A stretch of DNA of 9,196 nucleotides from CALKHQ01 sp050329975 (GTDB lineage: Bacteria; Pseudomonadota; Alphaproteobacteria; CALKHQ01): positions 1-9,196 of the forward strand of contig JBHJOG010000075.1 in NCBI GenBank assembly GCA_050329975.1. Reading direction: 5' to 3'. Position 1 is the stretch's first letter. Each line of letters starts with the position of its first letter. This document shows, one piece after another, positions 1 to 5,935 of the stretch. Below the pieces are notes generated by a model that saw nothing but the letters and a program-made list of their open reading frames with translations, ran no database searches and was not told the origin of the DNA. The position numbers and the translations under genes are program-made.

Positions 1-1266
1 GTGCCCCAGGCAGTCGGCAGCGATCTGCAGCCAGGTGGCGCTCTGCGAACCGCCGTTGGAACTGACCACGCGCTTCACTTCCAGGCCCATCTCGTCGAAC
101 ACCGCGAGGTGGTGGCGGAAGCCGTAGACCACTCCCTCCAGCGCTGCCCGCCAGACGTGGCCGAGCCCGTGGTGCAGTCCCAGCCCCACCAGCGTTCCGC
201 GCGCGTGCGGGTCGTGCAGCGGCGTCTTCTCGCCGAGGAAATAGGGCAGCAGCAGCAGACCCTCGGCGCCCGGCGGCGTCGTCGCCGCCAGCGCGTCCAG
301 CTGCGGGAAGCTCAGCGTGCCGCGGCCGAACTCGCGCGCGATCCACTTCAGCACGCTGCCGCTCGCCGCCATGCAACCATTGGTCAGGTGCAGCCCGGGA
401 ACAATGTGGTAGTCGACGAACAGCCGCCGGTCCGGCACAAGGTCCGCTGTCGCCAGCAGGATATCCCCTGCCCCGCCGAACTTGACCAGCAGGTCGCCCT
501 CGCCCACCACGCCGGCGACAAAAGCCGAGGCGACATGGTCGGCGCAGCCGGCTACCACCGGTGTGCCCTCGGCGAGCCCTGTCTCGGCCGCCGCGGCGGC
601 CGTCACAGCACCAACCACCTCATGGGCATCGCGGATCGGCGGCAGCCAGCCCGCCCTGGCTTGCCCCAGCTCGAGCAGGTGGGCGGTGAAGCCGCGCTCG
701 CCCACGTCGTACAGCCCCGATTCCAGTGCCCAGTTGCGCTCCACGCCGAGCGCGCCGGAGAGCCGGTACGCGATGTAGTCGTAGGAGCCGAAGATGGTGG
801 CGATCCGCCGCCAGACCTCCGGCTCGTGCCGCTCCAGCCAGCGCAGCTTCGGACCGATCAGCTGCTGGTTGATACCGCCACCGGTCATGGCGAAGAACTG
901 GTCGGCGTCGGCCTGCTCGGCCATCGCCGCGATCTCGGCGATGGCGCGCGCGTCGTTCTGCTGGATCGAGCGCCGCAGCGGCCGGCCGTCGGCATCCAGC
1001 AGAACCAGGGCCGGCACCATGCCGGTGACACCGACCGCGGCGATCGGACCCCCCTCGGCGTCCACCTGGGCGACCTCCAACAGTTCGCGGATCACGGCGC
1101 AGGCATTCGCCCACCACTGCGCCGGATCCTCCTCCGCCCAGTTCGGGTGCTCGGAATGCAGCTCGGTTTCCCGGGACACGGTGGCGAGCGTGGCGCCGGC
1201 CCCGTCGATCAGGGTGCCGATCGTCGAGGTGGTGCCGATGTCGAGCCCGATCAGCAGCGCGCTCAC
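1..1266 (-). CDS. FGGY-family carbohydrate kinase (xylulokinase-like), 3' end cut by window edge
   Basis: The gene probably encodes an ATP-dependent cytoplasmic kinase for a pentulose or related sugar or polyol. It reads without a stop for 422 codons and leaves the window at base 1, so about 80-100 C-terminal residues of a normal ~500-residue FGGY kinase are missing. The first phosphate-binding motif is GLDIGTTS (residues 7-14). A D-G-R motif lies near 92-94 and the probable catalytic Asp is 243 in AGCADH. FGGAGD (263-268) belongs to the second ATPase domain, as do the FGGY signature region around 361-382 and the adenosine-pocket motif GGSQSATW (404-411). The GTG start overlaps the TGA of the upstream BtpA-like gene in the string GTGA (1263-1266), so translation is probably coupled. 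The substrate cannot be read from the sequence; xylulokinase, erythritol kinase and other FGGY members are all possible. The family call is very secure. Confidence 0.95.
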   Translation of the reverse strand, partial: MSALLIGLDIGTTSTIGTLIDGAGATLATVSRETELHSEHPNWAEEDPAQWWANACAVIRELLEVAQVDAEGGPIAAVGVTGMVPALVLLDADGRPLRRSIQQNDARAIAEIAAMAEQADADQFFAMTGGGINQQLIGPKLRWLERHEPEVWRRIATIFGSYDYIAYRLSGALGVERNWALESGLYDVGERGFTAHLLELGQARAGWLPPIRDAHEVVGAVTAAAAAETGLAEGTPVVAGCADHVASAFVAGVVGEGDLLVKFGGAGDILLATADLVPDRRLFVDYHIVPGLHLTNGCMAASGSVLKWIAREFGRGTLSFPQLDALAATTPPGAEGLLLLPYFLGEKTPLHDPHARGTLVGLGLHHGLGHVWRAALEGVVYGFRHHLAVFDEMGLEVKRVVSSNGGSQSATWLQIAADCLGH

Positions 1267-2063
1267 CGCGCCTTGCCCACGACATCCATGAACCGGGCCA
1301 CCCGCTCGCGATCGACCGGGTTCCAGGTGTCGCCACCGACCTTCAGCGCGGTGCCGACGACACAGCCGTCGGCGACCTTCAGGATATCGCCCACCGTTTC
1401 CGCCCTGACGCCGGTGTTCGCGAACACCGGCGTGTCGGGGAGCGCTTCCTTGACCGCCGCGAGCTCGGACGAGTCCACACCCTGCCCCGTCATCGGCCCG
1501 GAGACGGCGATGATGTCGGCTGCTGCGGAGAACACGGCGCTCTTCGCGCGGATCGCGATCGGCCGGGTATCGAGCGGCGAGGCGAATTCGGCATTGATGT
1601 TGAAGATAATGGCGAAGTCGTTGCGCCCCATCTCGGCCCTGAGACGCATCGCCGCCATCGCGTCAGGCACCCAGAAGCCCATGTCCGAGGCATAGGCACC
1701 GGTCATGATCTCGCGACCGAACGAAGCGCCGGTAGCAATGCCCAGCGCTACCGTGGCCTTGGGGTTCCACAGGTAGTTGGTGCCGAACGGCACCTTCAGC
1801 AGCGCCTTCACCTCGCCGATGACCGCCGCCATCGCCGTGACCGATTCGATCGGCGCGCCGGTGGTGTACGGCCGGTCGCCCTCGTTGCCGAACATGATCG
1901 CGTCGATCCCGCCGCCCTGCAGCGCCTCGATGTCGGCGGCGACGACGTCGAGGATCTTCGCCATTCCGCCGTCGCGGTCGTAGAACGGGGCGCCCGGCAG
2001 CGGCGGCAAATGGGCCATGCCCACGATCGTCTTGTCCCGGAACGGGAAGGTCTTTGCGGTCAT
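1263..2063 (-). CDS. BtpA/SgcQ-family TIM-barrel protein
   Basis: This 266-residue protein matches the BtpA/SgcQ family in length and motif order. It has GMAHLPPLPGAP near the N terminus (15-26), GGIDAIMFGNEGDRPY (51-66) in the second barrel strand region, and a phosphate-site-like end, VGTALKVGGDTWNPVDRERV, preceding the last helix. Family members include cyanobacterial BtpA, linked to photosystem I accumulation, and E. coli SgcQ from a sugar-metabolism cluster. No reaction is established that I can name. Some positions look altered: GTNYLWN stands where I expect a GVN-L-ND-like string, and ANTGV replaces the usual SGV near the end, suggesting a subfamily of its own. A ribosome site AGGAA (2071-2075) lies 7 bases before the ATG. 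Its stop overlaps the FGGY kinase start, and mtnK lies upstream. I infer an enzyme acting on a sugar phosphate in the same pathway as the two kinases. Confidence 0.93.
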   Translation of the reverse strand: MTAKTFPFRDKTIVGMAHLPPLPGAPFYDRDGGMAKILDVVAADIEALQGGGIDAIMFGNEGDRPYTTGAPIESVTAMAAVIGEVKALLKVPFGTNYLWNPKATVALGIATGASFGREIMTGAYASDMGFWVPDAMAAMRLRAEMGRNDFAIIFNINAEFASPLDTRPIAIRAKSAVFSAAADIIAVSGPMTGQGVDSSELAAVKEALPDTPVFANTGVRAETVGDILKVADGCVVGTALKVGGDTWNPVDRERVARFMDVVGKAR

Positions 2064-2250
2064 TCTGGGGTTCCTGTGTTGAGGGCAAAGTCACCCGCGC
2101 CTTTGCCCTCCCCCGAAACCGAGGCGGGCTGCGAAGGGGCTTCGCTGTCGAAGACAGCACGCGCAGCGATCCCAAGGCAAGAGACCTCTCGGCCGACACC
2201 GCCGGGGCAACCGGCGCTTTCTTTCGTCGGGCAGGCAGTATGGAAGCGTA
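2064..2250 (-). other. 187-bp intercistronic gap between mtnK and the BtpA-like gene
   Basis: No credible gene lies here. Besides the perfect hairpin at 2081-2110, there are two weaker inverted repeats: GCTGTC-GAA-GACAGC at 2144-2158 and CGCCGG-GGCAA-CCGGCG at 2200-2216. The second is followed on the plus strand by the T-rich string CTTTCTTT, but no plus-strand gene reads into it. I see no convincing promoter for the downstream gene, so whether these three genes form one transcript or two is open. Confidence 0.5.
2081..2110 (-). promoter_or_regulatory. Perfect 10-bp hairpin just upstream of the BtpA-like gene's ribosome site
   Basis: The arms GAGGGCAAAG (2081-2090) and CTTTGCCCTC (2101-2110) are perfectly complementary around a 10-base loop. 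In the minus-strand transcript the hairpin ends only five bases before the AGGAA ribosome site of the BtpA-like gene (2071-2075). No T-run follows on either strand, so a classic intrinsic terminator is unlikely. An mRNA-processing or stabilising hairpin, or a protein-binding operator, fits better. The structure is seen directly; the role is inference. Confidence 0.55.
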
Positions 2251-3522
2251 TCAGCCGACGGTCGCGCGCAGCCGCTCGGCCTCGGCAGTCAGGACACCGA
2301 TCGTTTCGAAGCGCTCGGGCTCGACCAGCATCGCCCGGGCCAGACGCAGGCAGCGGGTTTCGCACAGCGCGCGCAGGTCCGGATCCTCGATCCAGTCCAA
2401 GTCGATATTGTGCGCGAAGCCGAGGATTCGCCGGATCATTTCCGCGCCCGCGAAGCCCAGCGAATCCCGGTAGAGCGCCGAAACGTAAGCGTCGCGCGCG
2501 GATCTCAGCGCGTCGACATCGCCCGCGTCCTCGAACAGCGACCGCGGATAGGCGTCCCCGGTGCGATCCGTCTCCCACAAGGCAGCGAATTTCTCGGCAA
2601 AGCCGCTCCACACGCCCGCCACCGTGTCCAGAACCCAGCGCTGGTAGTCGGCACGTGGGTCATTGGGACGCGCATGCCCGTCCTGGGCGTGGTAGTTGAT
2701 CAGCAGGTTGCCGACCACCGTACCGACATCGAAGCCCATCGGACCGCAGAAGGCGAATTCCGTGTCGATCACCCGGCTGTCGTCCTCGGTCACCATGACC
2801 GAGCCGGTGTGAAGGTCGCCGTGCAGCAGCGCCTGGGCGTCCGACAGGAACTTGAGCTTCAGGTCACTGATCGCACGCTTGAGCGCGCCGTCGGTGCGGA
2901 ATTCGGCCGCGATCCCGTCCAGCTGCGGCGTCGTCCAGCGGTTGCGGTCGCAGAGCATGTAGGGATCGGTGAAGATCAGGTCCTCCGTGATCTTGCACAT
3001 CTCGGAGTTGCCGCAGAAATCGGCGACCACCGCCTTCTTCTCCGCCGCCGCCAGCGCCAGATCGGAGGTGAGGAAAAGGGTGCGCGCCATGTAGTCGGTG
3101 ATGTGCTCGACGAAGCGCGGATAGCAGACCGCGTTGATCATCCCCCAGCGCATGATCGTATGCGGCTGCAGCATCTCCATGACGGTCAGGAACAGGTCGG
3201 GGTCATAATGATAGAGGTCCGGCGTGCGGCCCGCGGCGAACGGGGCTTGTATCCGCATGCAACGCTGCTCGAACCAGGCACGAACCGGCTTCATCGGCCA
3301 TCCTGCTCCTGCGGCGCGCACGTACGGCAACGCCTGCTTGGCGCAAACGCCGCCCTTCGGGCCCTCGACCAGGAACACCAGATTCAGGTTGCCGTCGCCG
3401 ACCTCGCGGATTCGCCAGTCCTCGGGAAGCCCGCCCAGTACGCGCGCCACCGACGGCACCTCCCCCAGAAGGGACGGCAACAGGGTCTCGTTCAGGATAC
3501 GGTAGGACGTGGCGGCGGTCAT
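2251..3522 (-). CDS. mtnK: S-methyl-5-thioribose kinase homologue (MtnK)
   Basis: MtnK phosphorylates 5-methylthioribose, released from methylthioadenosine (the by-product of polyamine and homoserine-lactone synthesis), in the methionine salvage pathway. This 423-residue protein has the family's kinase-like fold. The glycine loop is GDGNLN (42-47) and the ATP-binding Lys is probably K62 in CAKQ. The catalytic loop is HGDLHTGS (234-241, Asp236) and the metal-binding segment is DTEFAFCGPMGFD (253-265). The string HGDLHTGS together with GPMGFD is typical of MtnK rather than of general aminoglycoside phosphotransferases. I chose the ATG at 3522 because homology begins just after it; an upstream in-frame extension to 3615 would run through the leader repeats and looks non-coding. 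The nearest ribosome-site-like string, AGGGG, ends only one base before the ATG, so initiation is poorly explained. No mtnA isomerase gene lies in the window. A related 5-deoxy-pentose substrate is possible. Confidence 0.92.
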   Translation of the reverse strand: MTAATSYRILNETLLPSLLGEVPSVARVLGGLPEDWRIREVGDGNLNLVFLVEGPKGGVCAKQALPYVRAAGAGWPMKPVRAWFEQRCMRIQAPFAAGRTPDLYHYDPDLFLTVMEMLQPHTIMRWGMINAVCYPRFVEHITDYMARTLFLTSDLALAAAEKKAVVADFCGNSEMCKITEDLIFTDPYMLCDRNRWTTPQLDGIAAEFRTDGALKRAISDLKLKFLSDAQALLHGDLHTGSVMVTEDDSRVIDTEFAFCGPMGFDVGTVVGNLLINYHAQDGHARPNDPRADYQRWVLDTVAGVWSGFAEKFAALWETDRTGDAYPRSLFEDAGDVDALRSARDAYVSALYRDSLGFAGAEMIRRILGFAHNIDLDWIEDPDLRALCETRCLRLARAMLVEPERFETIGVLTAEAERLRATVG

Positions 3523-3541
3523 ACCCCTGGTCTGTCCCGTG

Positions 3542-3560
3542 CGGCGGGAGATTCCCGCCG
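3542..3560 (-). promoter_or_regulatory. 8-bp perfect inverted repeat in the mtnK leader
   Basis: CGGCGGGA (3542-3549) and TCCCGCCG (3553-3560) are exactly complementary around a 3-base centre. The element lies 20-38 bases upstream of the mtnK ATG and its last three bases overlap the adjacent direct repeat. In the mRNA it would make a stable GC-rich hairpin close to the translation start; in DNA it could be a repressor site. No T-run follows in the transcript, so it is not a typical terminator. Confidence 0.5.
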
Positions 3561-3603
3561 ATGCATCATCCTTCCGTTGACCGATGCACCATCTTTTCGT
3601 TGT
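3558..3603 (-). repeat. Two tandem 23-bp direct repeats upstream of mtnK, probable operator
   Basis: Units at 3558-3580 and 3581-3603 abut each other and agree at 19 of 23 positions. Both begin CCGATGCA on the plus strand and share CAT, TT and CGTTG later on. The first unit contains the palindrome GATGCATC (3560-3567); the second has GATGCACC. A spacing of 23 bp places the copies about two helical turns apart, on one DNA face, as expected for a cooperative regulator. A minus-strand TTGACG (3610-3615) just upstream could be a -35 box with a poor -10 (GATGGT) inside the second unit, which would suit repression. The repeats are seen directly; the regulatory role is inferred. Confidence 0.55.
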
Positions 3604-3784
3604 ACGTGCCGTCAATCTAGACGGAACCCGCGCAAAATTGCAGCCACCTCTGTGTAAATCATGTCGGGCTATCCGGCTCCAGTCTCAGGTGGCCTATCGC
3701 GCAAGGCTCCGGTTCGCGCTATAGGCAATGGGCTGCCTGCAGACTGAACCGACGCCCGTGTCCCGCTCAGAGCCCCGCGCCGCC
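3604..3784. promoter_or_regulatory. Rest of the divergent intergenic region between mtnK and the protease gene
   Basis: This stretch separates two divergent genes and must hold the protease promoter and possibly part of the mtnK promoter. The only recognisable box is the minus-strand TTGACG at 3610-3615. I could not find a plus-strand promoter with both boxes in acceptable spacing. The plus-strand ATG at 3728, in frame with the protease, follows a weak AGG and is a possible earlier start. Confidence 0.4.
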
Positions 3785-4582
3785 ATGTCCAACCCGACCT
3801 ACGCCGTATCGCTCCTGACCATGTGCCTGGCGATGACCCTGGCGCCGCCGGCCAGCGCCGAAGTCCGGGTCATCGGCGACGACGACCGCCGGTCGATCGA
3901 GGCGAACGAGGTGCCGTGGGTTTCGATCGGCCGGATCAACCGCGGCGACCAGGCCTTTTGCACCGGCGTTCTCATCGCCCCCGACAAGGTGCTGACCGCG
4001 GCCCACTGCCTCTACGACGTTGCCCAGGGCCAATGGGCGGCTGCCAGCGCCGTCCGGTTCCTGTCGGGCTATACGGACGGCCACTATGCCGAGCAGGCCG
4101 CCGCTGCCAGCTACGCGGTCGCCGAGGGATACGAGCGAGCGCGCGGCCAGGAGATGGCATTCATGCGCCTGGACTGGGCGGTGATCACGCTGGAGGCGCC
4201 TCTCGCCGTGCCGCCGACCCCGATCTGGCCGATGGAGTTCGGCGGCGCCGTGCTGGCGCTCGAGGCCGGCAGCATGCTGCAGGCGGGCTACAGCAGCGAC
4301 CGGCCGCACATTCTTTCGGTCCATGAGGATTGCGACCTGGTAGGAGTCACCGGCGGCGTTCCGCTGCTGCTGCACCAGTGCGACGCGGTCGAGGGAGACT
4401 CCGGCTCTCCCCTGCTGCTGCACCATGACGGCCGCTATGGCGTGATCGGGCTGCACACCGCGCGCGTCGTTTCCGAAGGCATAGAATACGGGGTCGCCAT
4501 CCCCTCCGAGGCCTTCGCAGCCTCGATCCGGGAATGGGTCGGGCCGGGTGCGGTGACCGAGCCACCCTCGGCGCCGGAGTGA
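3785..4582 (+). CDS. Secreted trypsin-like (S1 family) serine protease
   Basis: From the ATG at 3785 the protein has 265 residues and a clean signal peptide: a hydrophobic stretch at about 7-20, then PPASA, with likely cleavage after residue 25. The chymotrypsin-fold catalytic triad is complete: His74 in TAAHC, Asp130 in LDWAVI, and Ser206 in GDSGSP. Cys59/Cys75 lie as the usual His-loop disulfide and Cys183/Cys199 as a second pair. This suggests an exported, oxidised enzyme active in the periplasm or outside the cell. I see no extra domain and no membrane anchor. An in-frame ATG at 3728 would add 19 residues before the signal peptide. Neither start has a strong ribosome site, so the start is less sure than the function. 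Substrate preference is unknown. The infA gene follows but appears to have its own promoter. Confidence 0.93.
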   Translation: MSNPTYAVSLLTMCLAMTLAPPASAEVRVIGDDDRRSIEANEVPWVSIGRINRGDQAFCTGVLIAPDKVLTAAHCLYDVAQGQWAAASAVRFLSGYTDGHYAEQAAAASYAVAEGYERARGQEMAFMRLDWAVITLEAPLAVPPTPIWPMEFGGAVLALEAGSMLQAGYSSDRPHILSVHEDCDLVGVTGGVPLLLHQCDAVEGDSGSPLLLHHDGRYGVIGLHTARVVSEGIEYGVAIPSEAFAASIREWVGPGAVTEPPSAPE

Positions 4583-4585
4583 CCG

Positions 4586-4600
4586 GCGGGCCCCGCCCGC
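4586..4600 (+). terminator. Small GC hairpin after the protease stop
   Basis: GCGGGC (4586-4591) and GCCCGC (4595-4600) pair perfectly around CCC, four bases after the protease TGA. No T-run follows, so this is at best a weak terminator or an mRNA 3'-end stabiliser. Confidence 0.25.
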
Positions 4601-4644
4601 TACAAGTCGGGTAACCGGCGGGACGGGCCGGCTCGAATTGCCCC

Positions 4645-4673
4645 GTGACAAAACGACCGATACACACCATATT
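4645..4673 (+). promoter_or_regulatory. Candidate sigma-70-type promoter for infA
   Basis: GTGACA (4645-4650) matches five of six bases of the -35 consensus, and CATATT (4668-4673) matches four of six of the -10, with a 17-bp spacer. It would start transcription near 4680 and give infA a leader of about 115 bases that holds the hairpin at 4700-4750. Found by eye, without experimental support. Confidence 0.4.
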
Positions 4674-4699
4674 CCGTCGACGCGTGAACGTGACAGACC

Positions 4700-4758
4700 C
4701 GCCCTGCTTGGCGCGCCGGCCTCGGCCGGTCCCCGCCAAAGAGCAGGGCGCGGTTTTT
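4700..4758 (+). terminator. Compound hairpin with T5 run in front of infA (terminator or attenuator)
   Basis: CGCCCTGCT (4700-4708) pairs with AGCAGGGCG (4742-4750). Within it TGGCG (4709-4713) pairs with CGCCA (4734-4738), leaving a 3-base bulge, and CCGGCC (4716-4721) pairs with GGCCGG (4724-4729). After CGG comes TTTTT (4754-4758). This is the best intrinsic-terminator shape in the window. It could end the protease transcript. If the promoter at 4645-4673 is real, it lies in the infA leader and would act as an attenuator. Confidence 0.5.
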
Positions 4759-4794
4759 GTGCTACGCGCCTCACGACCTGCAGCTGAGAGTGGA

Positions 4795-5013
4795 ATGGCG
4801 AAAGAAGAACTGATCGAATTCAAGGGTACGGTTGTCGAAAAGCTACCCAACGCAATGTTCCGGGTGCGCTTGGAAAACGACCATGAGATCATCGCCCACA
4901 CCGCCGGCAAGATGCGGAAGTTCCGCATCCGGGTAATGCCGGGCGATGTTGTCGACGTCGAGATGACGCCCTACGACCTGACCAAGGGCCGGATCACCTT
5001 CCGCTACAAGTAG
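4795..5013 (+). CDS. infA: Translation initiation factor IF-1
   Basis: IF-1 binds the A site of the 30S subunit and works with IF-2 and IF-3 in translation initiation. The protein has 72 residues, the family length, with a single S1-like OB fold. Conserved strings are LPNAMFRVRLENDHE (17-31), HTAGKMRK (35-42), and MTPYDLTKGRI near the end. Residue 43 is Phe, where IF-1 normally has Asn in GKMRKN, and residues 48-54 (MPGDVVD) also depart from what I know of alphaproteobacterial IF-1. This could be a second, diverged copy rather than the main housekeeping gene. The ATG at 4795 gives the exact family N terminus (MAKEE), although the ribosome site (GAGAGTGGA) is only fair. Neighbours are secreted proteins with no translation role. 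Confidence 0.95.
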   Translation: MAKEELIEFKGTVVEKLPNAMFRVRLENDHEIIAHTAGKMRKFRIRVMPGDVVDVEMTPYDLTKGRITFRYK

Positions 5014-5104
5014 ACAGCCGGCACTTGCTGCCCTTGTCGGGTGAACCGATCCAGGTCCCGGCGCGACCGAAACCGTGCTTCGCCCCCGTTCAAGCAGGTG
5101 AAGA

Positions 5105-5554
5105 ATGGAGCTTTTTCTGCGCTGTGGCGCCGTGTCTGCCGCCTCCGCCGGCCTCGCGGCCGTCATCGGCCTGTCCTTCGTCGGCCAGGCGTCCTCCCAA
5201 GACTCCGCCCCGCCGGCCGGTTTCTTTCTCGGCAGCTACGTGGTAGTCGGTCAGCATCCCGATGGCGGCTCGGTCTATGGCGGCTCGGCTTCAATTGAGG
5301 CCGGGGTCGGGGAGGTAATGATCCTCGAGCGCCGGATCGACGGCGAGACCATCCGCGAGACCCTGCGTGTGTCCAGCCTGCAGCCGCTGGCGGATGCCTC
5401 GGTGCTCAACGTCCACGACGACGGCGGCGTGATTGTCGCCAGCTGCCTGTGGGCCTCCGACCTCGACAACTATCCGCGCCTGACCTGCCTGCGCGCCCCG
5501 AGGGGCGGCCGGCACGACCAGTTGGGCTACGAGGCCATGTTTCCCGCACACTGA
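5105..5554 (+). CDS. Small secreted protein of unknown function
   Basis: I do not recognise a named family. The 149-residue product starts with a probable signal peptide: one Arg at position 6, then a hydrophobic stretch to about residue 27, with likely cleavage near SSQ (30-32). No lipobox Cys is present. The mature part, about 117 residues, looks mostly beta. It opens with GFFLGSYVVVGQHPDGGSVY (39-58), a G-Y-V-x-G-x-x-P-D-G pattern I have seen in small exported alphaproteobacterial proteins. Cys114 and Cys128 could form a disulfide. The ribosome site AGGTGA (5096-5101) is well placed before the ATG, supporting a real gene. It lies 91 bp after infA on the same strand, with no clear terminator between them. 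The location is probably periplasmic; the function is unknown. Confidence 0.75.
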   Translation: MELFLRCGAVSAASAGLAAVIGLSFVGQASSQDSAPPAGFFLGSYVVVGQHPDGGSVYGGSASIEAGVGEVMILERRIDGETIRETLRVSSLQPLADASVLNVHDDGGVIVASCLWASDLDNYPRLTCLRAPRGGRHDQLGYEAMFPAH

Positions 5555-5611
5555 TCGGTCCAGCCGAGGTGTGCCGGCAACGGCGAACGGCCAAACGGCG
5601 AGGCGGTGGGA

Positions 5612-5821
5612 TCACCCGGGTGGCAGCGGCAACTCGCCAAGGCCGTCGATGGCGGTCGGCAGAGCCGCCTGCTGCGGCACCGGCACAGAGCGCACGGCGT
5701 CACCGGCGTCGATCAGTTGCGACGCCGTTCCCAGGCAGACTACCGCCACCGCCAGCATCATCCCGATCAGTGGCAGACCACCGGCAGGACGCATATGATG
5801 GGTCATCGTGATCCGGGACAT
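5612..5821 (-). CDS. Small single-segment membrane or exported protein (69 residues)
   Basis: I do not recognise this protein. From the ATG at 5821 it has a short polar N-terminal part with Arg3 and Arg11, one hydrophobic stretch at about 16-33 (LPLIGMMLAVAVVCLGTA), then a Pro-rich tail ending LPLPPG. It may be an N-terminally anchored inner-membrane peptide or an exported one. The string GGGGAG (5831-5836 on the minus strand) is a good ribosome site 9 bases before the start, which is the main reason to accept the gene. It is divergent from the DUF1697 gene, with 114 bp between them. No gene competes for this stretch. A chance reading frame in GC-rich DNA remains possible. Confidence 0.5.
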   Translation of the reverse strand: MSRITMTHHMRPAGGLPLIGMMLAVAVVCLGTASQLIDAGDAVRSVPVPQQAALPTAIDGLGELPLPPG

Positions 5822-5935
5822 TTGGCGGTCTCCCCATTGCGAACGCGGTCCAGCGCCGCTTCTGCCTAGGATGTCGCTGCAGCCCCGTCGCCGGTTCAAT
5901 CGCTGCCGGCGGCGATATGCGGATCAGGACCACCG

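Noticed and set aside
1..1695. Long open plus-strand frame of 564 codons
   Set aside because: It lies opposite the FGGY kinase and the BtpA-like gene, both with clear family motifs; its translation is Arg/Gln/Ala-rich low-complexity text typical of the antisense of GC-rich genes.
2200..2228. Plus-strand terminator-like stem with CTTTCTTT
   Set aside because: The stem is short and no plus-strand gene lies upstream to need it, so it is kept only as a note on the gap.
3544..3603. CRISPR-like repeat pair
   Set aside because: The two 23-bp units abut with no spacer and there are only two, so it is not a CRISPR array.
3523..3615. 31-residue N-terminal extension of MtnK
   Set aside because: The extension runs through the direct repeats and the inverted repeat, is rich in Arg and Thr, and precedes the point where family similarity begins.
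2410..3657. Plus-strand frame of 415 codons opposite mtnK
   Set aside because: Antisense shadow of a gene with full MtnK motifs; no recognisable domain and no ribosome site.
3767..4774. Minus-strand frame of 335 codons opposite the protease
   Set aside because: Shadow of the protease, which carries an intact catalytic triad; the composition is Arg/Gly-rich and no signal supports it.
4645..4794. 50-residue extension of IF-1 starting at GTG 4645
   Set aside because: IF-1 is 72 residues and begins MAKEE; the extension covers the putative promoter and hairpin.
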